Made by a program: the position numbers and the translations under genes. Below the pieces are notes generated by a model that made no database searches, had not been told where the DNA came from, and worked only from the letters and a program-made list of their open reading frames with translations. Source: Melieria omissa (Eukaryota > Arthropoda > Insecta > Diptera > Ulidiidae). From it: a stretch of 64,000 nt of DNA. Of the stretch, positions 49,558-61,545 are shown piece after piece (position 1 is the first letter of the stretch; every line of letters begins with the position of its first letter). The DNA is taken from the NCBI GenBank assembly GCA_963971225.1, contig OZ020269.1, positions 620,001 to 684,000 on the forward strand. The letters are read 5' to 3'.

Positions 49558-50178
49558 GATTGTGCGTACTTAGGTTCCACAAGCATTTGATTGGTTATAT
49601 AGATCAGACGTGCATTCTTTCAATCAGTCGTTGTTGTGTCAGCAACGAAGCAACACGTGTGGGGGCTGCGCGGATTTTTGTTTTGTTGCCTCAAGAAATT
49701 GTATGTATGAAAAAAAATTAGATGCTTTTGTTGTTGTAGTTTTTGTTTTGGCGATTGGTTGGCCTTTCGGCAATGACAAATGGGAACATAATATTTTTTT
49801 CACTTATAATTTTAAGGGTCAAGCGAAATGCACAATGTGCTTTCAACTAATTCAATTAATTAAATAATTTGTTTGCATTTTTTGGGCAACTTTACATGTA
49901 TTGGTTTTTGCTTTTCCATAAGAATATTTTGGGCACCCCTGATATAGATGTATCATGTGGTCGATATCACTTTTCCACAACGAAATTCTCCTGCATAATT
50001 TGAGATAACGAGAAGTTTGACCCCATTTATGAAAGCTCAAAACTCCAGCTAGGTTTTAAGGTTATTATTTTTTCTATAAGCCTAGAATCATAATATTTAC
50101 AAACATTTTATTGATTTTGCAGTAGGCAGCCATTTAATGTCACTCTTGCGCATCGATCTGTTCATGATTGCCGAATAG
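49558..50178. repeat. Partial satellite unit between SINE and hAT
   Basis: It runs from GATTGTGCGTACTTAGG to the 'tgattgccgaatag' block, where the hAT element sits. It is short form, with private variants such as 'gttgtgtcagc', 'gagaagtttgacc', 'ataagcctag' and 'aaacattttattg'. These recur at 54101-54722 and 58644-59265. Confidence 0.95.
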
Positions 50179-52178
50179 CAGTGGCGTCCCCAGGATTTCG
50201 GGAAGGGGGGGGATATGCAAAAAATCCAGTTTAACGCCATTTTTATACTTTCATCTTTGCGTATTATTTTTAATACATGTTGAATAAAATTGTACATACA
50301 TACATATATGTATACATATACTAACATAAACTTCTTAAATTCAAGTGACATGTATTTTTAAGTCATAAAATCCCAACCAAAAAATTCAAGTTTGTTTTAA
50401 GTTATGACATTTCGAAAACAACTGCTAATAGAATTACGAAAAGACGTATTTTAAAAAGCACACCAGCTATGTAAAAAAAATCAAACATTTACAAAATGTA
50501 TGACGTTCTGAAATTTTATTATGTTATGATAGAGGTGACCATGTTTCCATGTTTACCCGCAATTCACCAAAACTATGTAAGTGAATTTTTTTTAGTTTCA
50601 ACAGCTGATGCAGGGTTGGCATGAAGCCTGCGTTTGATTACTATTTTGGTAAATAGTCGACACTTTTGGGAACATTGAAAATACAACTATTCTGCGAGAA
50701 CAAATGCAATACTGATTTTTTTATTCATTTATTCTTAACCCTTCTGCGGGTATCCGGTTCTGGCCAGACCATATTGAACTTTGGATCCACTTTAGTAATG
50801 TTGTAATTAAGCTATCGAGCTCAAATTTCATGATATCTTTAACTGATCCTTTCTAAGCACAAAACCCAAAACCATGGCTTGGCCAGACCATGGTGTATTT
50901 TCATACAAATTTGCCAGTTATTTTCAGTTTTTTTTGTTATTTTCCACGTAATTATTGTCAGAATTGTTTATAAATATTTTTTTATATTATATATATAGTT
51001 TCAACTAGGTTTTTCCATCTGACCCGATTTGAAGCACTTTTTTCGTGCCATCCCGTTAATAGTGACGTAAATTAGCTGGCGCAAAATGTACCTGGTCCAA
51101 GTGTTTTTCGTTCGCCTTGGCTTTTATTTTCTTTGGGTTAATAAATTATAATTTTTGTTGGAAAATAATGTTGAAACATATTCAAAATTAATACTTATCC
51201 ATTTTCCAATTCGATTGGGTGTTTTCTGTGACAGAGATGAAAGGAAGAGAATGCTATTTTGAGAATCAGGTGGACATTGTTTTTGAACTTCGACGCTGGA
51301 GTTAAATCAGAGAGGAAAATCTCTAAAAAAATGTCCTTAGCAATAGCGGAAACTAATGCTTTAGAGCAACGAATTTAAGATATTAAATAATTTGCTGCGA
51401 GAGGCAATAATAACGGTGCTGCCAATTTCACGCTTTCATTTGGCCCTGAACAAAACGAAGCTTCTGATACTGATAGAAAAAATGGTCGTTTAGATAGTTC
51501 AATGTGAAGATAGCAACGACGAAGGCGACAAGGAAAACGATATCCGGCCAATTCAGCATGAACAACAACATGTAGAGCATGTTTTGCATATTTTTCTTTG
51601 GCAAAGCAGTTCAGAATTATTAACAGTGAAAGGAATCCAGAAATATATATATCAAAACCCGATTTGTATGTGTCGAATGTAAAATCTCAATGTGGTTTAG
51701 TCATGATACTGCATTATATTGTTGAAATAATTGCATTGGTCAAGCAGCTGAAGTAGATCCATAAGTAACGTATTTTACATTTATACATTTTTTTTATTTT
51801 TTTGCTTTACTGCCGTATTTTTTTAATTTCAAAATTAACTCATTAAAGTTGAAACTCGCTATTTACCTAATTATTCTAGTATATTTTCACCGTTTTATGT
51901 AAAAATAATGTAGACAAGCAAAAGAAATCATTGTATTCACACTTTCTGGTTTTTTTATATCCTTAACAACAATCCTCGACTATCATCTTGTTTACATTAT
52001 GGTCTGGCTAGATCATGGGAGGTTCAGTTATTAGGTTTTAAGTGGGTGATTACAGAAGCGATAAAGCAAATAATAAAAATGTTTCACAATTCCATATTGT
52101 TATAGCAAATTGCATAAGTGAATTCTCCGACCAAGGGGGGGATCCATCCCCCTAATCCCCCCCCTGGGGACGCCACTG
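50179..52178. mobile_element. Non-autonomous hAT element, 2,000 bp (copy 1)
   Basis: The ends are perfect 16-bp inverted repeats: CAGTGGCGTCCCCAGG at 50179-50194 and its inverse at 52163-52178. The element is flanked by the 8-bp direct repeat CCGAATAG at 50171-50178 and 52179-52186. Normal satellite units hold a single CCGAATAG (or CCTAATAG) at this place, so the empty site is present elsewhere in the window. An 8-bp duplication with CAGTGGCG ends indicates the hAT superfamily, similar to Tip100/Zaphod-type ends. G- or C-rich runs follow both ends. No intact transposase is present. Decayed short frames and inner inverted repeats suggest an older guest (see 50735-52041). Confidence 0.93.
50735..52041. 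mobile_element. Possible decayed piggyBac-like remnant inside the hAT
   Basis: At 50735 the sequence reads TTAA followed by CCCTTCTGCGGGTATCC, which resembles a piggyBac-type left end. A subterminal block with CTGGCCAGACCATATTGAAC (50759-50778) is inverted near the other side as the block around ATGGTCTGGCTAGA (51999-52012). A TTAA lies beyond it at 52038, but the bases next to it do not mirror the left end well. Between them, near 51,500-51,560, a frame encodes an acidic run (EDSNDEGDKENDIRP) and a little later CVECK, with several stops around. Acidic N-termini and cysteine-rich C-termini are known in piggyBac transposases, but the match is weak. It could instead be unrelated decayed DNA. 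Equivalent stretches lie in the other two hAT copies. Confidence 0.35.
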
Positions 52179-52913
52179 CCGAATAGTAATCAAATTATTG
52201 ATTTAATTTGATAAAGCTGCATTCTCTAGCTACATTTTAAGGGGTTTTTTATTAACGTAACCCATACCGTTTGGAATCTATAAGCACTTTAGTGGTGAGT
52301 GTGTATTTTGTAATAGGCAGTTTTTCAATGTTATCCTTGCGCATCGATATGCTCATTATTCCTGAAGGATAATGAAAAGTTAGGGACCAATATAGAAAGC
52401 ATAAGACTCTGGCTAAATTTTAAGGGGTAAATTATTAATATGCACTTATGCATTTGGTGTTGACAAGCATTTTAGTGGTTGCACCCAAGTAGCAATTTTT
52501 TCAAAGTCACCGTTCCAAATCGATTTGCTTTCGAACCTTGGGGTATAGAAGGATGATTGATACCATTATAGAAAGCATACGAGTCTAGCTAAATCATAAG
52601 GCATAATATTATTAAAATCCGTTAACGGGTCGAGATTTAACAGCCATAATTTCGATCATGCTGCCGGTGGGATATTTTTTTTATTTAACAAATTGGTGAA
52701 AGGTGGTCACTCTGGCTTAATTTTGACGCCATTTTGATTAAAGTGATTGTGCGTACTTAGGTTCCACAAGCATTTGATTGGTTATATAGATCAGAGGTGC
52801 ATTCTTTCAATCAGTCGTTGTTGTGACAGCAACGAAGCAACACGTGTGGGGCTGCGCGGCAGCCATTTAATGTCACTCTGCGCATCGATCTGTTCATGAT
52901 TGCCGAATAGTAA
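52179..52913. repeat. Partial satellite unit right of the hAT
   Basis: It resumes at the second CCGAATAG and continues through the CACGTGTG anchor (52841). It then jumps from 'gctgcgcgg' to 'cagccatttaatg' and ends at the next MITE-like element. The T after 'gtcactc' is also lost in the short terminal piece ('gtcactctgcgc' for 'gtcactcttgcgc'). Confidence 0.93.
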
Positions 52914-53772
52914 GTAGAGTAGTAGCACAGAATAAACAGTATACAGAAGGCGCATCTGAAATAATTTTACGATTTCATTTCAGACGCGGGCGAGCAGCAA
53001 CAAAGGTGAGGAAAATGTAAAGGGAACCGAGAGAGTAAGCGCGAATTGATGTGTTGTATACGCATAGATTCGATGGTTTTGGGCTTTATTCTCATTTCGA
53101 CAACAACACGCAATCGTGTTGCTTTCCGTAGCAAGCCAGCTTGGCTTTACTCGTGCACATTGAAATAGTGGTTGATTTGGCAAAGCGACCGCCAAGGCAA
53201 ATTCAATAGGTAGTTGCAGCACCAGAACTGATTAAACTTTTTTCTTTGATAATTAGCACAACATTGTAGCAATAGTTTTCCACTTATTATCACTTTCTTA
53301 ATGCGTCTTGGGTGTTTCAATATTTAACACATATATTTATTTTCATTGTAGCCATTTGTATTTTTTACAACTTCTATTTTACAAGCAGACCAAAAGAACT
53401 TATAAAATCAATTGAATTTTAGTTTTTCCCGTAGTGCTACCACCTTATGTGCCATGGCGATCGCTCAATCAATTTTTCTATGAAAACTGCCTGACCACTT
53501 CTTGTTCTTGTTTGTAAAAAAGCTAGCGGAGAGCGAGCACGAGCGACCACCAACATGCAAGCGGCACATCGCTTTGTTGCCCAACAACAACAACCACAGT
53601 GTGTGGTGCGCGGTCGCAGCTTCTCAGCTTACGCTCTCGCGCTCTGTGCGTTCTCGTCCCTTTTACTGCTTCCCCCGCATCTACAAACGGGTCCTACCGC
53701 TGGAACCCGCAAAGAAAATTTTCTTTACACCAGATGCGCATTCTGTATATTGTTTGTTCTGTGGTAGTAGAC
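52914..53772. mobile_element. Foldback/MITE-like element (copy 2)
   Basis: Near-identical to 48370-49229 and amplified as part of the composite unit, not by a new insertion, since both flanks are the same. Confidence 0.7.
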
Positions 53773-54100
53773 AGTCGCCGTGGCTCAGTTGGTTAGTGCG
53801 CGGTCCAAGCGAGTCGCATGCAGAGCGACGCTAGTTCGAATTCTGCATGTAGTAACACCTAAAAAAAATTACGGGAAACTCGTTTTCTCTTTCGGTGACT
53901 GTCCTCTCAGCTGGAAATGGCAAACCTCTGAGAGTAAAAATTGCCTATGAAAAAGCTCCCAACCTGCCGTTCGGAACCGGCATAAAACTGTAGGTCCCTT
54001 CCACCCGCGTACAAAATTCACGCGCACAACACGGGTGGTTGCGGGAAGCTAGGCCTTAGTCTCGCGTAAGCGGGCTGTCGTGCCAATCAATTATTATTAT
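53773..54100 (+). mobile_element. tRNA-derived SINE (copy 2)
   Basis: Same as 49230-49557 with a C-to-T change in the first bases (GTCGCCGTGGC) and one base fewer in the A run; A and B boxes are intact. Confidence 0.85.
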
Positions 54101-54722
54101 GATTGTGCGTACTTAGGTTCCACAAGCATTTGATTGGTTATATAGATCAGAGGTGCATTCTTTCAATCAGTCGTTGTTGTGTCAGCAACGAAGCAACACG
54201 TGTGGGGGCTGCGCGGATTTTTGTTTTGTTGCCTCAAGAAATTGTATGTATGAAAAAAAATTAGATGCTTTTGTTGTTGTAGTTTTTGTTTTGGCGATTG
54301 GTTGGCCTTTCGGCAATGACAAATGGGAACATAATATTTTTTTCACTTATAATTTTAAGGGTCAAGCGAAATGCACAATGTGCTTTCAACTAATTCAATT
54401 AATTAAATAATTTGTTTGCATTTTTTGGGCAACTTTACATGTATTGGTTTTTGCTTTTCCATAAGAATATTTTGGGCACCCCTGATATAGATGTATCATG
54501 TGGTCGATATCACTTTTCCACAACGAAATTCTCCTGCATAATTTGAGATAACGAGAAGTTTGACCCCATTTATGAAAGCTCAAAACTCCAGCTAGGTTTT
54601 AAGGTTATTATTTTTTCTATAAGCCTAGAATCATAATATTTTACAAACATTTTATTGATTTTGCAGTAGGCAGCCATTTAATGTCACTCTTGCGCATCGA
54701 TCTGTTCATGATTGCCGAATAG

Positions 54723-56721
54723 CAGTGGCGTCCCCAGGATTTCGGGAAGGGGGGGGATATGCAAAAAATCCAGTTTAACGCCATTTTTATACTTTCATCT
54801 TTGCGTATTATTTTTAATACATGTTGAATAAAATTGTACATACATACATATATGTATACATATACTAACATAAACTTCTTAAATTCAAGTGACATGTATT
54901 TTTAAGTCATAAAATCCCAACCAAAAAATTCAAGTTTGTTTTAAGTTATGACATTTCGAAAACAACTGCTAATAGAATTACGAAAAGACGTATTTTAAAA
55001 AGCACACCAGCTATGTAAAAAAAATCAAACATTTACAAAATGTATGACGTTCTGAAATTTTATTATGTTATGATAGAGGTGACCATGTTTCCATGTTTAC
55101 CCGCAATTCACCAAAACTATGTAAGTGAATTTTTTTTAGTTTCAACAGCTGATGCAGGGTTGGCATGAAGCCTGCGTTTGATTACTATTTTGGTAAATAG
55201 TCGACACTTTTGGGAACATTGAAAATACAACTATTCTGCGAGAACAAATGCAATACTGATTTTTTTATTCATTTATTCTTAACCCTTCTGCGGGTATCCG
55301 GTTCTGGCCAGACCATATTGAACTTTGGATCCACTTTAGTAATGTTGTAATTAAGCTATCGAGCTCAAATTTCATGATATCTTTAACTGATCCTTTCTAA
55401 GCACAAAACCCAAAACCATGGCTTGGCCAGACCATGGTGTATTTTCATACAAATTTGCCAGTTATTTTCAGTTTTTTTTGTTATTTTCCACGTAATTATT
55501 GTCAGAATTGTTTATAAATATTTTTTTATATTATATATATAGTTTCAACTAGGTTTTTCCATCTGACCCGATTTGAAGCACTTTTTTCGTGCCATCCCGT
55601 TAATAGTGACGTAAATTAGCTGGCGCAAAATGTACCTGGTCCAAGTGTTTTTCGTTCGCCTTGGCTTTTATTTTCTTTGGGTTAATAAATTATAATTTTT
55701 GTTGGAAAATAATGTTGAAACATATTCAAAATTAATACTTATCCATTTTCCAATTCGATTGGGTGTTTTCTGTGACAGAGATGAAAGGAAGAGAATGCTA
55801 TTTTGAGAATCAGGTGGACATTGTTTTTGAACTTCGACGCTGGAGTTAAATCAGAGAGGAAAATCTCTAAAAAAATTTCCTTAGCAATAGCGGAAACTAA
55901 TGCTTTAGAGCAACGAATTTAAGATATTAAATAATTTGCTGCGAGAGGTAATAATAACGGTGCTGCCAATTTCACGCTTTCATTTGGCCCTGAACAAAAC
56001 GAAGCTTCTGATACTGATAGAAAAAATGGTCGTTTAGATAGTTCAATGTGAAGATAGCAACGACGAAGGCGACAAGGAAAACGATATCCGGCCAATTCAG
56101 CATGAACAACAACATGTAGAGCATGTTTTGCATATTTTTCTTTGGCAAAGCAGTTCAGAATTATTAACAGTGAAAGGAATCCAGAAATATATATATCAAA
56201 ACCCGATTTGTATGTGTCGAATGTAAAATCTCAATGTGGTTTAGTCATGATACTGCATTATATTGTTGAAATAATTGCATTGGTCAAGCAGCTGAAGTAG
56301 ATCCATAAGTAACGTATTTTACATTTATACATTTTTTTTATTTTTTTGCTTTACTGCCGTATTTTTTTAATTTCAAAATTAACTCATTAAAGTTGAAACT
56401 CGCTATTTACCTAATTATTCTAGTATATTTTCACCGTTTTATGTAAAAATAATGTAGACAAGCAAAAGAAATCATTGTATTCACACTTTCTGGTTTTTTT
56501 ATATCCTTAACAACAATCCTCGACTATCATCTTGTTTACATTATGGTCTGGCTAGATCATGGGAGGTTCAGTTATTAGGTTTTAAGTGGGTGATTACAGA
56601 AGCGATAAAGCAAATAATAAAAATGTTTCACAATTCCATATTGTTATAGCAAATTGCATAAGTGAATTCTCCGACCAAGGGGGGGATCCATCCCCCTAAT
56701 CCCCCCCTGGGGACGCCACTG
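54723..56721. mobile_element. Non-autonomous hAT element (copy 2)
   Basis: 1,999 bp with the same 16-bp ends and the same CCGAATAG duplication. The C run before the right end is one base shorter than in copies 1 and 3. The identical target site shows amplification with the composite unit. Confidence 0.93.
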
Positions 56722-57456
56722 CCGAATAGTAATCAAATTATTGATTTAATTTGATAAAGCTGCATTCTCTAGCTACATTTTAAGGGGTTTTTTATTAACG
56801 TAACCCATACCGTTTGGAATCTATAAGCACTTTAGTGGTGAGTGTGTATTTTGTAATAGGCAGTTTTTCAATGTTATCCTTGCGCATCGATATGCTCATT
56901 ATTCCTGAAGGATAATGAAAAGTTAGGGACCAATATAGAAAGCATAAGACTCTGGCTAAATTTTAAGGGGTAAATTATTAATATGCACTTATGCATTTGG
57001 TGTTGACAAGCATTTTAGTGGTTGCACCCAAGTAGCAATTTTTTCAAAGTCACCGTTCCAAATCGATTTGCTTTCGAACCTTGGGGTATAGAAGGATGAT
57101 TGATACCATTATAGAAAGCATACGAGTCTAGCTAAATAATAAGGCATAATATTATTAAAATCCGTTAACGGGTCGAGATTTAAGAGCCATAATTTCGATC
57201 ATGCTGCCGGTGGGATATTTTTTTTATTTAACAAATTGGTGAAAGGTGGTCACTCTGGCTTAATTTTGACGCCATTTTGATTAAAGTGATTGTGCGTACT
57301 TAGGTTCCACAAGCATTTGATTGGTTATATAGATCAGAGGTGCATTCTTTCAATCAGTCGTTGTTGTGACAGCAACGAAGCAACACGTGTGGGGCTGCGC
57401 GGCAGCCATTTAATGTCACTCTGCGCATCGATCTGTTCATGATTGCCGAATAGTAA

Positions 57457-58316
57457 GTAGAGTAGTAGCACAGAATAAACAGTATACAGAAGGCGCATCT
57501 GAAATAATTTTACGATTTCATTTCAGACGCGGGCGAGCAGCAACAAAGGTGAGGAAAATGTAAAGGGAACCGAGAGAGTAAGCGCGAATTGATGTGTTGT
57601 ATACGCATAGATTCGATGGTTTTGGGCTTTATTCTCATTTCGACAACAACACGCAATCGTGTTGCTTTCCGTAGCAAGCCAGCTTGGCTTTACTCGTGCA
57701 CATTGAAATAGTGGTTGATTTGGCAAAGCGACCGCCAAGGCAAATTCAATAGGTAGTTGCAGCACCAGAACTGATTAAACTTTTTTCTTTGATAATTAGC
57801 ACAACATTGTAGCAATAGTTTTCCACTTATTATCACTTTCTTAATGCGTCTTGGGTGTTTCAATATTTAACACATATATTTATTTTCATTGTAGCCATTT
57901 GTATTTTTTACAACTTCTATTTTACAAGCAGACCAAAAGAACTTATAAAATCAATTGAATTTTAGTTTTTCCCGTAGTGCTACCACCTTATGTGCCATGG
58001 CGATCGCTCAATCAATTTTTCTATGAAAACTGCCTGACCACTTCTTGTTCTTGTTTGTAAAAAAGCTAGCGGAGAGCGAGCACGAGCGACCACCAACATG
58101 CAAGCGGCACATCGCTTTGTTGCCCAACAACAACAACCACAGTGTGTGGTGCGCGGTCGCAGCTTCTCAGCTTACGCTCTCGCGCTCTGTGCGTTCTCGT
58201 CCCTTTTACTGCTTCCCCCGCATCTACAAACGGGTCCTACCGCTGGAACCCGCAAAGAAAATTTTCTTTACACCAGATGCGCATTCTGTATATTGTTTGT
58301 TCTGTGGTAGTAGACA
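57457..58316. mobile_element. Foldback/MITE-like element (copy 3)
   Basis: Third copy, same flanks and same inverted ends as the first two. Confidence 0.7.
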
Positions 58317-58643
58317 GCCGCCGTGGCTCAGTTGGTTAGTGCGCGGTCCAAGCGAGTCGCATGCAGAGCGACGCTAGTTCGAATTCTGCATGTAGTAACA
58401 CCTAAAAAAAATTACGGGAAACTCGTTTTCTCTTTCGGTGACTGTCCTCTCAGCTGGAAATGGCAAACCTCTGAGAGTAAAAATTGCCTATGAAAAAGCT
58501 CCCAACCTGCCGTTCGGAACCGGCATAAAACTGTAGGTCCCTTCCACCCGCGTACAAAATTCACGCGCACAACACGGGTGGTTGCGGGAAGCTAGGCCTT
58601 AGTCTCGCGTAAGCGGGCTGTCGTGCCAATCAATTATTATTAT
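58317..58643 (+). mobile_element. tRNA-derived SINE (copy 3)
   Basis: Same as 49230-49557; A box TGGCTCAGTTGG and B box AGTTCGAATTC intact. Its joint to the satellite (ATTATTATTATGATTGTGCG) is the same as in the other two. Confidence 0.85.
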
Positions 58644-59265
58644 GATTGTGCGTACTTAGGTTCCACAAGCATTTGATTGGTTATATAGATCAGAGGTGCA
58701 TTCTTTCAATCAGTCGTTGTTGTGTCAGCAACGAAGCAACACGTGTGGGGGCTGCGCGGATTTTTGTTTTGTTGCCTCAAGAAATTGTATGTATGAAAAA
58801 AAATTAGATGCTTTTGTTGTTGTAGTTTTTGTTTTGGCGATTGGTTGGCCTTTCGGCAATGACAAATGGGAACATAATATTTTTTTCACTTATAATTTTA
58901 AGGGTCAAGCGAAATGCACAATGTGCTTTCAACTAATTCAATTAATTAAATAATTTGTTTGCATTTTTTGGGCAACTTTACATGTATTGGTTTTTGCTTT
59001 TCCATAAGAATATTTTGGGCACCCCTGATATAGATGTATCATGTGGTCGATATCACTTTTCCACAACGAAATTCTCCTGCATAATTTGAGATAACGAGAA
59101 GTTTGACCCCATTTATGAAAGCTCAAAACTCCAGCTAGGTTTTAAGGTTATTATTTTTTCTATAAGCCTAGAATCATAATATTTTACAAACATTTTATTG
59201 ATTTTGCAGTAGGCAGCCATTTAATGTCACTCTTGCGCATCGATCTGTTCATGATTGCCGAATAG

Positions 59266-61265
59266 CAGTGGCGTCCCCAGGATTTCGGGAAGGGGGGGGA
59301 TATGCAAAAAATCCAGTTTAACGCCATTTTTATACTTTCATCTTTGCGTATTATTTTTAATACATGTTGAATAAAATTGTACATACATACATATATGTAT
59401 ACATATACTAACATAAACTTCTTAAATTCAAGTGACATGTATTTTTAAGTCATAAAATCCCAACCAAAAAATTCAAGTTTGTTTTAAGTTATGACATTTC
59501 GAAAACAACTGCTAATAGAATTACGAAAAGACGTATTTTAAAAAGCACACCAGCTATGTAAAAAAAATCAAACATTTACAAAATGTATGACGTTCTGAAA
59601 TTTTATTATGTTATGATAGAGGTGACCATGTTTCCATGTTTACCCGCAATTCACCAAAACTATGTAAGTGAATTTTTTTTAGTTTCAACAGCTGATGCAG
59701 GGTTGGCATGAAGCCTGCGTTTGATTACTATTTTGGTAAATAGTCGACACTTTTGGGAACATTGAAAATACAACTATTCTGCGAGAACAAATGCAATACT
59801 GATTTTTTTATTCATTTATTCTTAACCCTTCTGCGGGTATCCGGTTCTGGCCAGACCATATTGAACTTTGGATCCACTTTAGTAATGTTGTAATTAAGCT
59901 ATCGAGCTCAAATTTCATGATATCTTTAACTGATCCTTTCTAAGCACAAAACCCAAAACCATGGCTTGGCCAGACCATGGTGTATTTTCATACAAATTTG
60001 CCAGTTATTTTCAGTTTTTTTTGTTATTTTCCACGTAATTATTGTCAGAATTGTTTATAAATATTTTTTTATATTATATATATAGTTTCAACTAGGTTTT
60101 TCCATCTGACCCGATTTGAAGCACTTTTTTCGTGCCATCCCGTTAATAGTGACGTAAATTAGCTGGCGCAAAATGTACCTGGTCCAAGTGTTTTTCGTTC
60201 GCCTTGGCTTTTATTTTCTTTGGGTTAATAAATTATAATTTTTGTTGGAAAATAATGTTGAAACATATTCAAAATTAATACTTATCCATTTTCCAATTCG
60301 ATTGGGTGTTTTCTGTGACAGAGATGAAAGGAAGAGAATGCTATTTTGAGAATCAGGTGGACATTGTTTTTGAACTTCGACGCTGGAGTTAAATCAGAGA
60401 GGAAAATCTCTAAAAAAATTTCCTTAGCAATAGCGGAAACTAATGCTTTAGAGCAACGAATTTAAGATATTAAATAATTTGCTGCGAGAGGCAATAATAA
60501 CGGTGCTGCCAATTTCACGCTTTCATTTGGCCCTGAACAAAACGAAGCTTCTGATACTGATAGAAAAAATGGTCGTTTAGATAGTTCAATGTGAAGATAG
60601 CAACGACGAAGGCGACAAGGAAAACGATATCCGGCCAATTCAGCATGAACAACAACATGTAGAGCATGTTTTGCATATTTTTCTTTGGCAAAGCAGTTCA
60701 GAATTATTAACAGTGAAAGGAATCCAGAAATATATATATCAAAACCCGATTTGTATGTGTCGAATGTAAAATCTCAATGTGGTTTAGTCATGATACTGCA
60801 TTATATTGTTGAAATAATTGCATTGGTCAAGCAGCTGAAGTAGATCCATAAGTAACGTATTTTACATTTATACATTTTTTTTATTTTTTTGCTTTACTGC
60901 CGTATTTTTTTAATTTCAAAATTAACTCACTAAAGTTGAAACTCGCTATTTACCTAATTATTCTAGTATATTTTCACCGTTTTATGTAAAAATAATGTAG
61001 ACAAGCAAAAGAAATCATTGTATTCACACTTTCTGGTTTTTTTATATCCTTAACAACAATCCTCGACTATCATCTTGTTTACATTATGGTCTGGCTAGAT
61101 CATGGGAGGTTCAGTTATTAGGTTTTAAGTGGGTGATTACAGAAGCGATAAAGCAAATAATAAAAATGTTTCACAATTCCATATTGTTATAGCAAATTGC
61201 ATAAGTGAATTCTCCGACCAAGGGGGGGATCCATCCCCCTAATCCCCCCCCTGGGGACGCCACTG
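59266..61265. mobile_element. Non-autonomous hAT element (copy 3)
   Basis: 2,000 bp, same ends, same 8-bp target duplication and same interior as the first two copies, with rare substitutions (for example 'aactcactaaag' near 60,927 for 'aactcattaaag'). Confidence 0.93.
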
Positions 61266-61545
61266 CCGAATAGTAATCAAATTATTGATTTAATTTGATA
61301 AAGCTGCATTCTCTAGCTACATTTTAAGGGGTTTTTTATTAACGTAACCCATACCGTTTGGAATCTATAAGCACTTTAGTGGTGAGTGTGTATTTTGTAA
61401 TAGGCAGTTTTTCAATGTTATCCTTGCGCATCGATATGCTCATTATTCCTGAAGGAATGAAAAGTTAGGGACCAATATAGAAAGCATAAGACTCTGGCTA
61501 AATTTTAAGGGGTGAATTATTAATATGCACTTATGCATTTGGTGT

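Larger units (their letters stand above)
48370..52913. repeat. 4.54-kb composite higher-order unit, copy 1
   Basis: In order the unit contains a foldback/MITE-like element (48370-49229), a tRNA-SINE (49230-49557), satellite (49558-50178), a hAT element (50179-52178) and satellite (52179-52913). The next two copies start at +4,544 and +4,543. At its right end the satellite jumps from 'gctgcgcgg' to 'cagccatttaatgtc', keeps about 50 bp, then meets the next MITE-like element. The satellite just left of copy 1 (47,880-48,369) has the same private variants ('ggggtaaatt', 'atttaacaaattgg', the jump at 48,315), so the composite register starts there. Copies differ by few substitutions and homopolymer lengths. 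Confidence 0.95.
52914..57456. repeat. 4.54-kb composite higher-order unit, copy 2
   Basis: Same order: MITE-like element 52914-53772, SINE 53773-54100, satellite 54101-54722, hAT 54723-56721, satellite 56722-57456. Differences from copy 1 include 'gtcgccgtgg' for 'gccgccgtgg' at the SINE start, one base fewer in the A run after the tRNA-like head, and 'aaaatttcctt' for 'aaaatgtcctt' inside the hAT. Confidence 0.95.
57457..61545. repeat. 4.54-kb composite higher-order unit, copy 3 (cut by the LTR element)
   Basis: MITE-like element 57457-58316, SINE 58317-58643, satellite 58644-59265, hAT 59266-61265, then satellite to 61545, where the BEL/Pao element interrupts it inside 'gcatttggtgt'. The remaining part of this unit is not in the window. 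Confidence 0.94.

Noticed and set aside
1..61545. CRISPR array or bacterial phage-like repeat
   Set aside because: The repeat unit is about 1.18 kb without unique spacers, and the window carries eukaryotic transposons. No cas-like gene is present.
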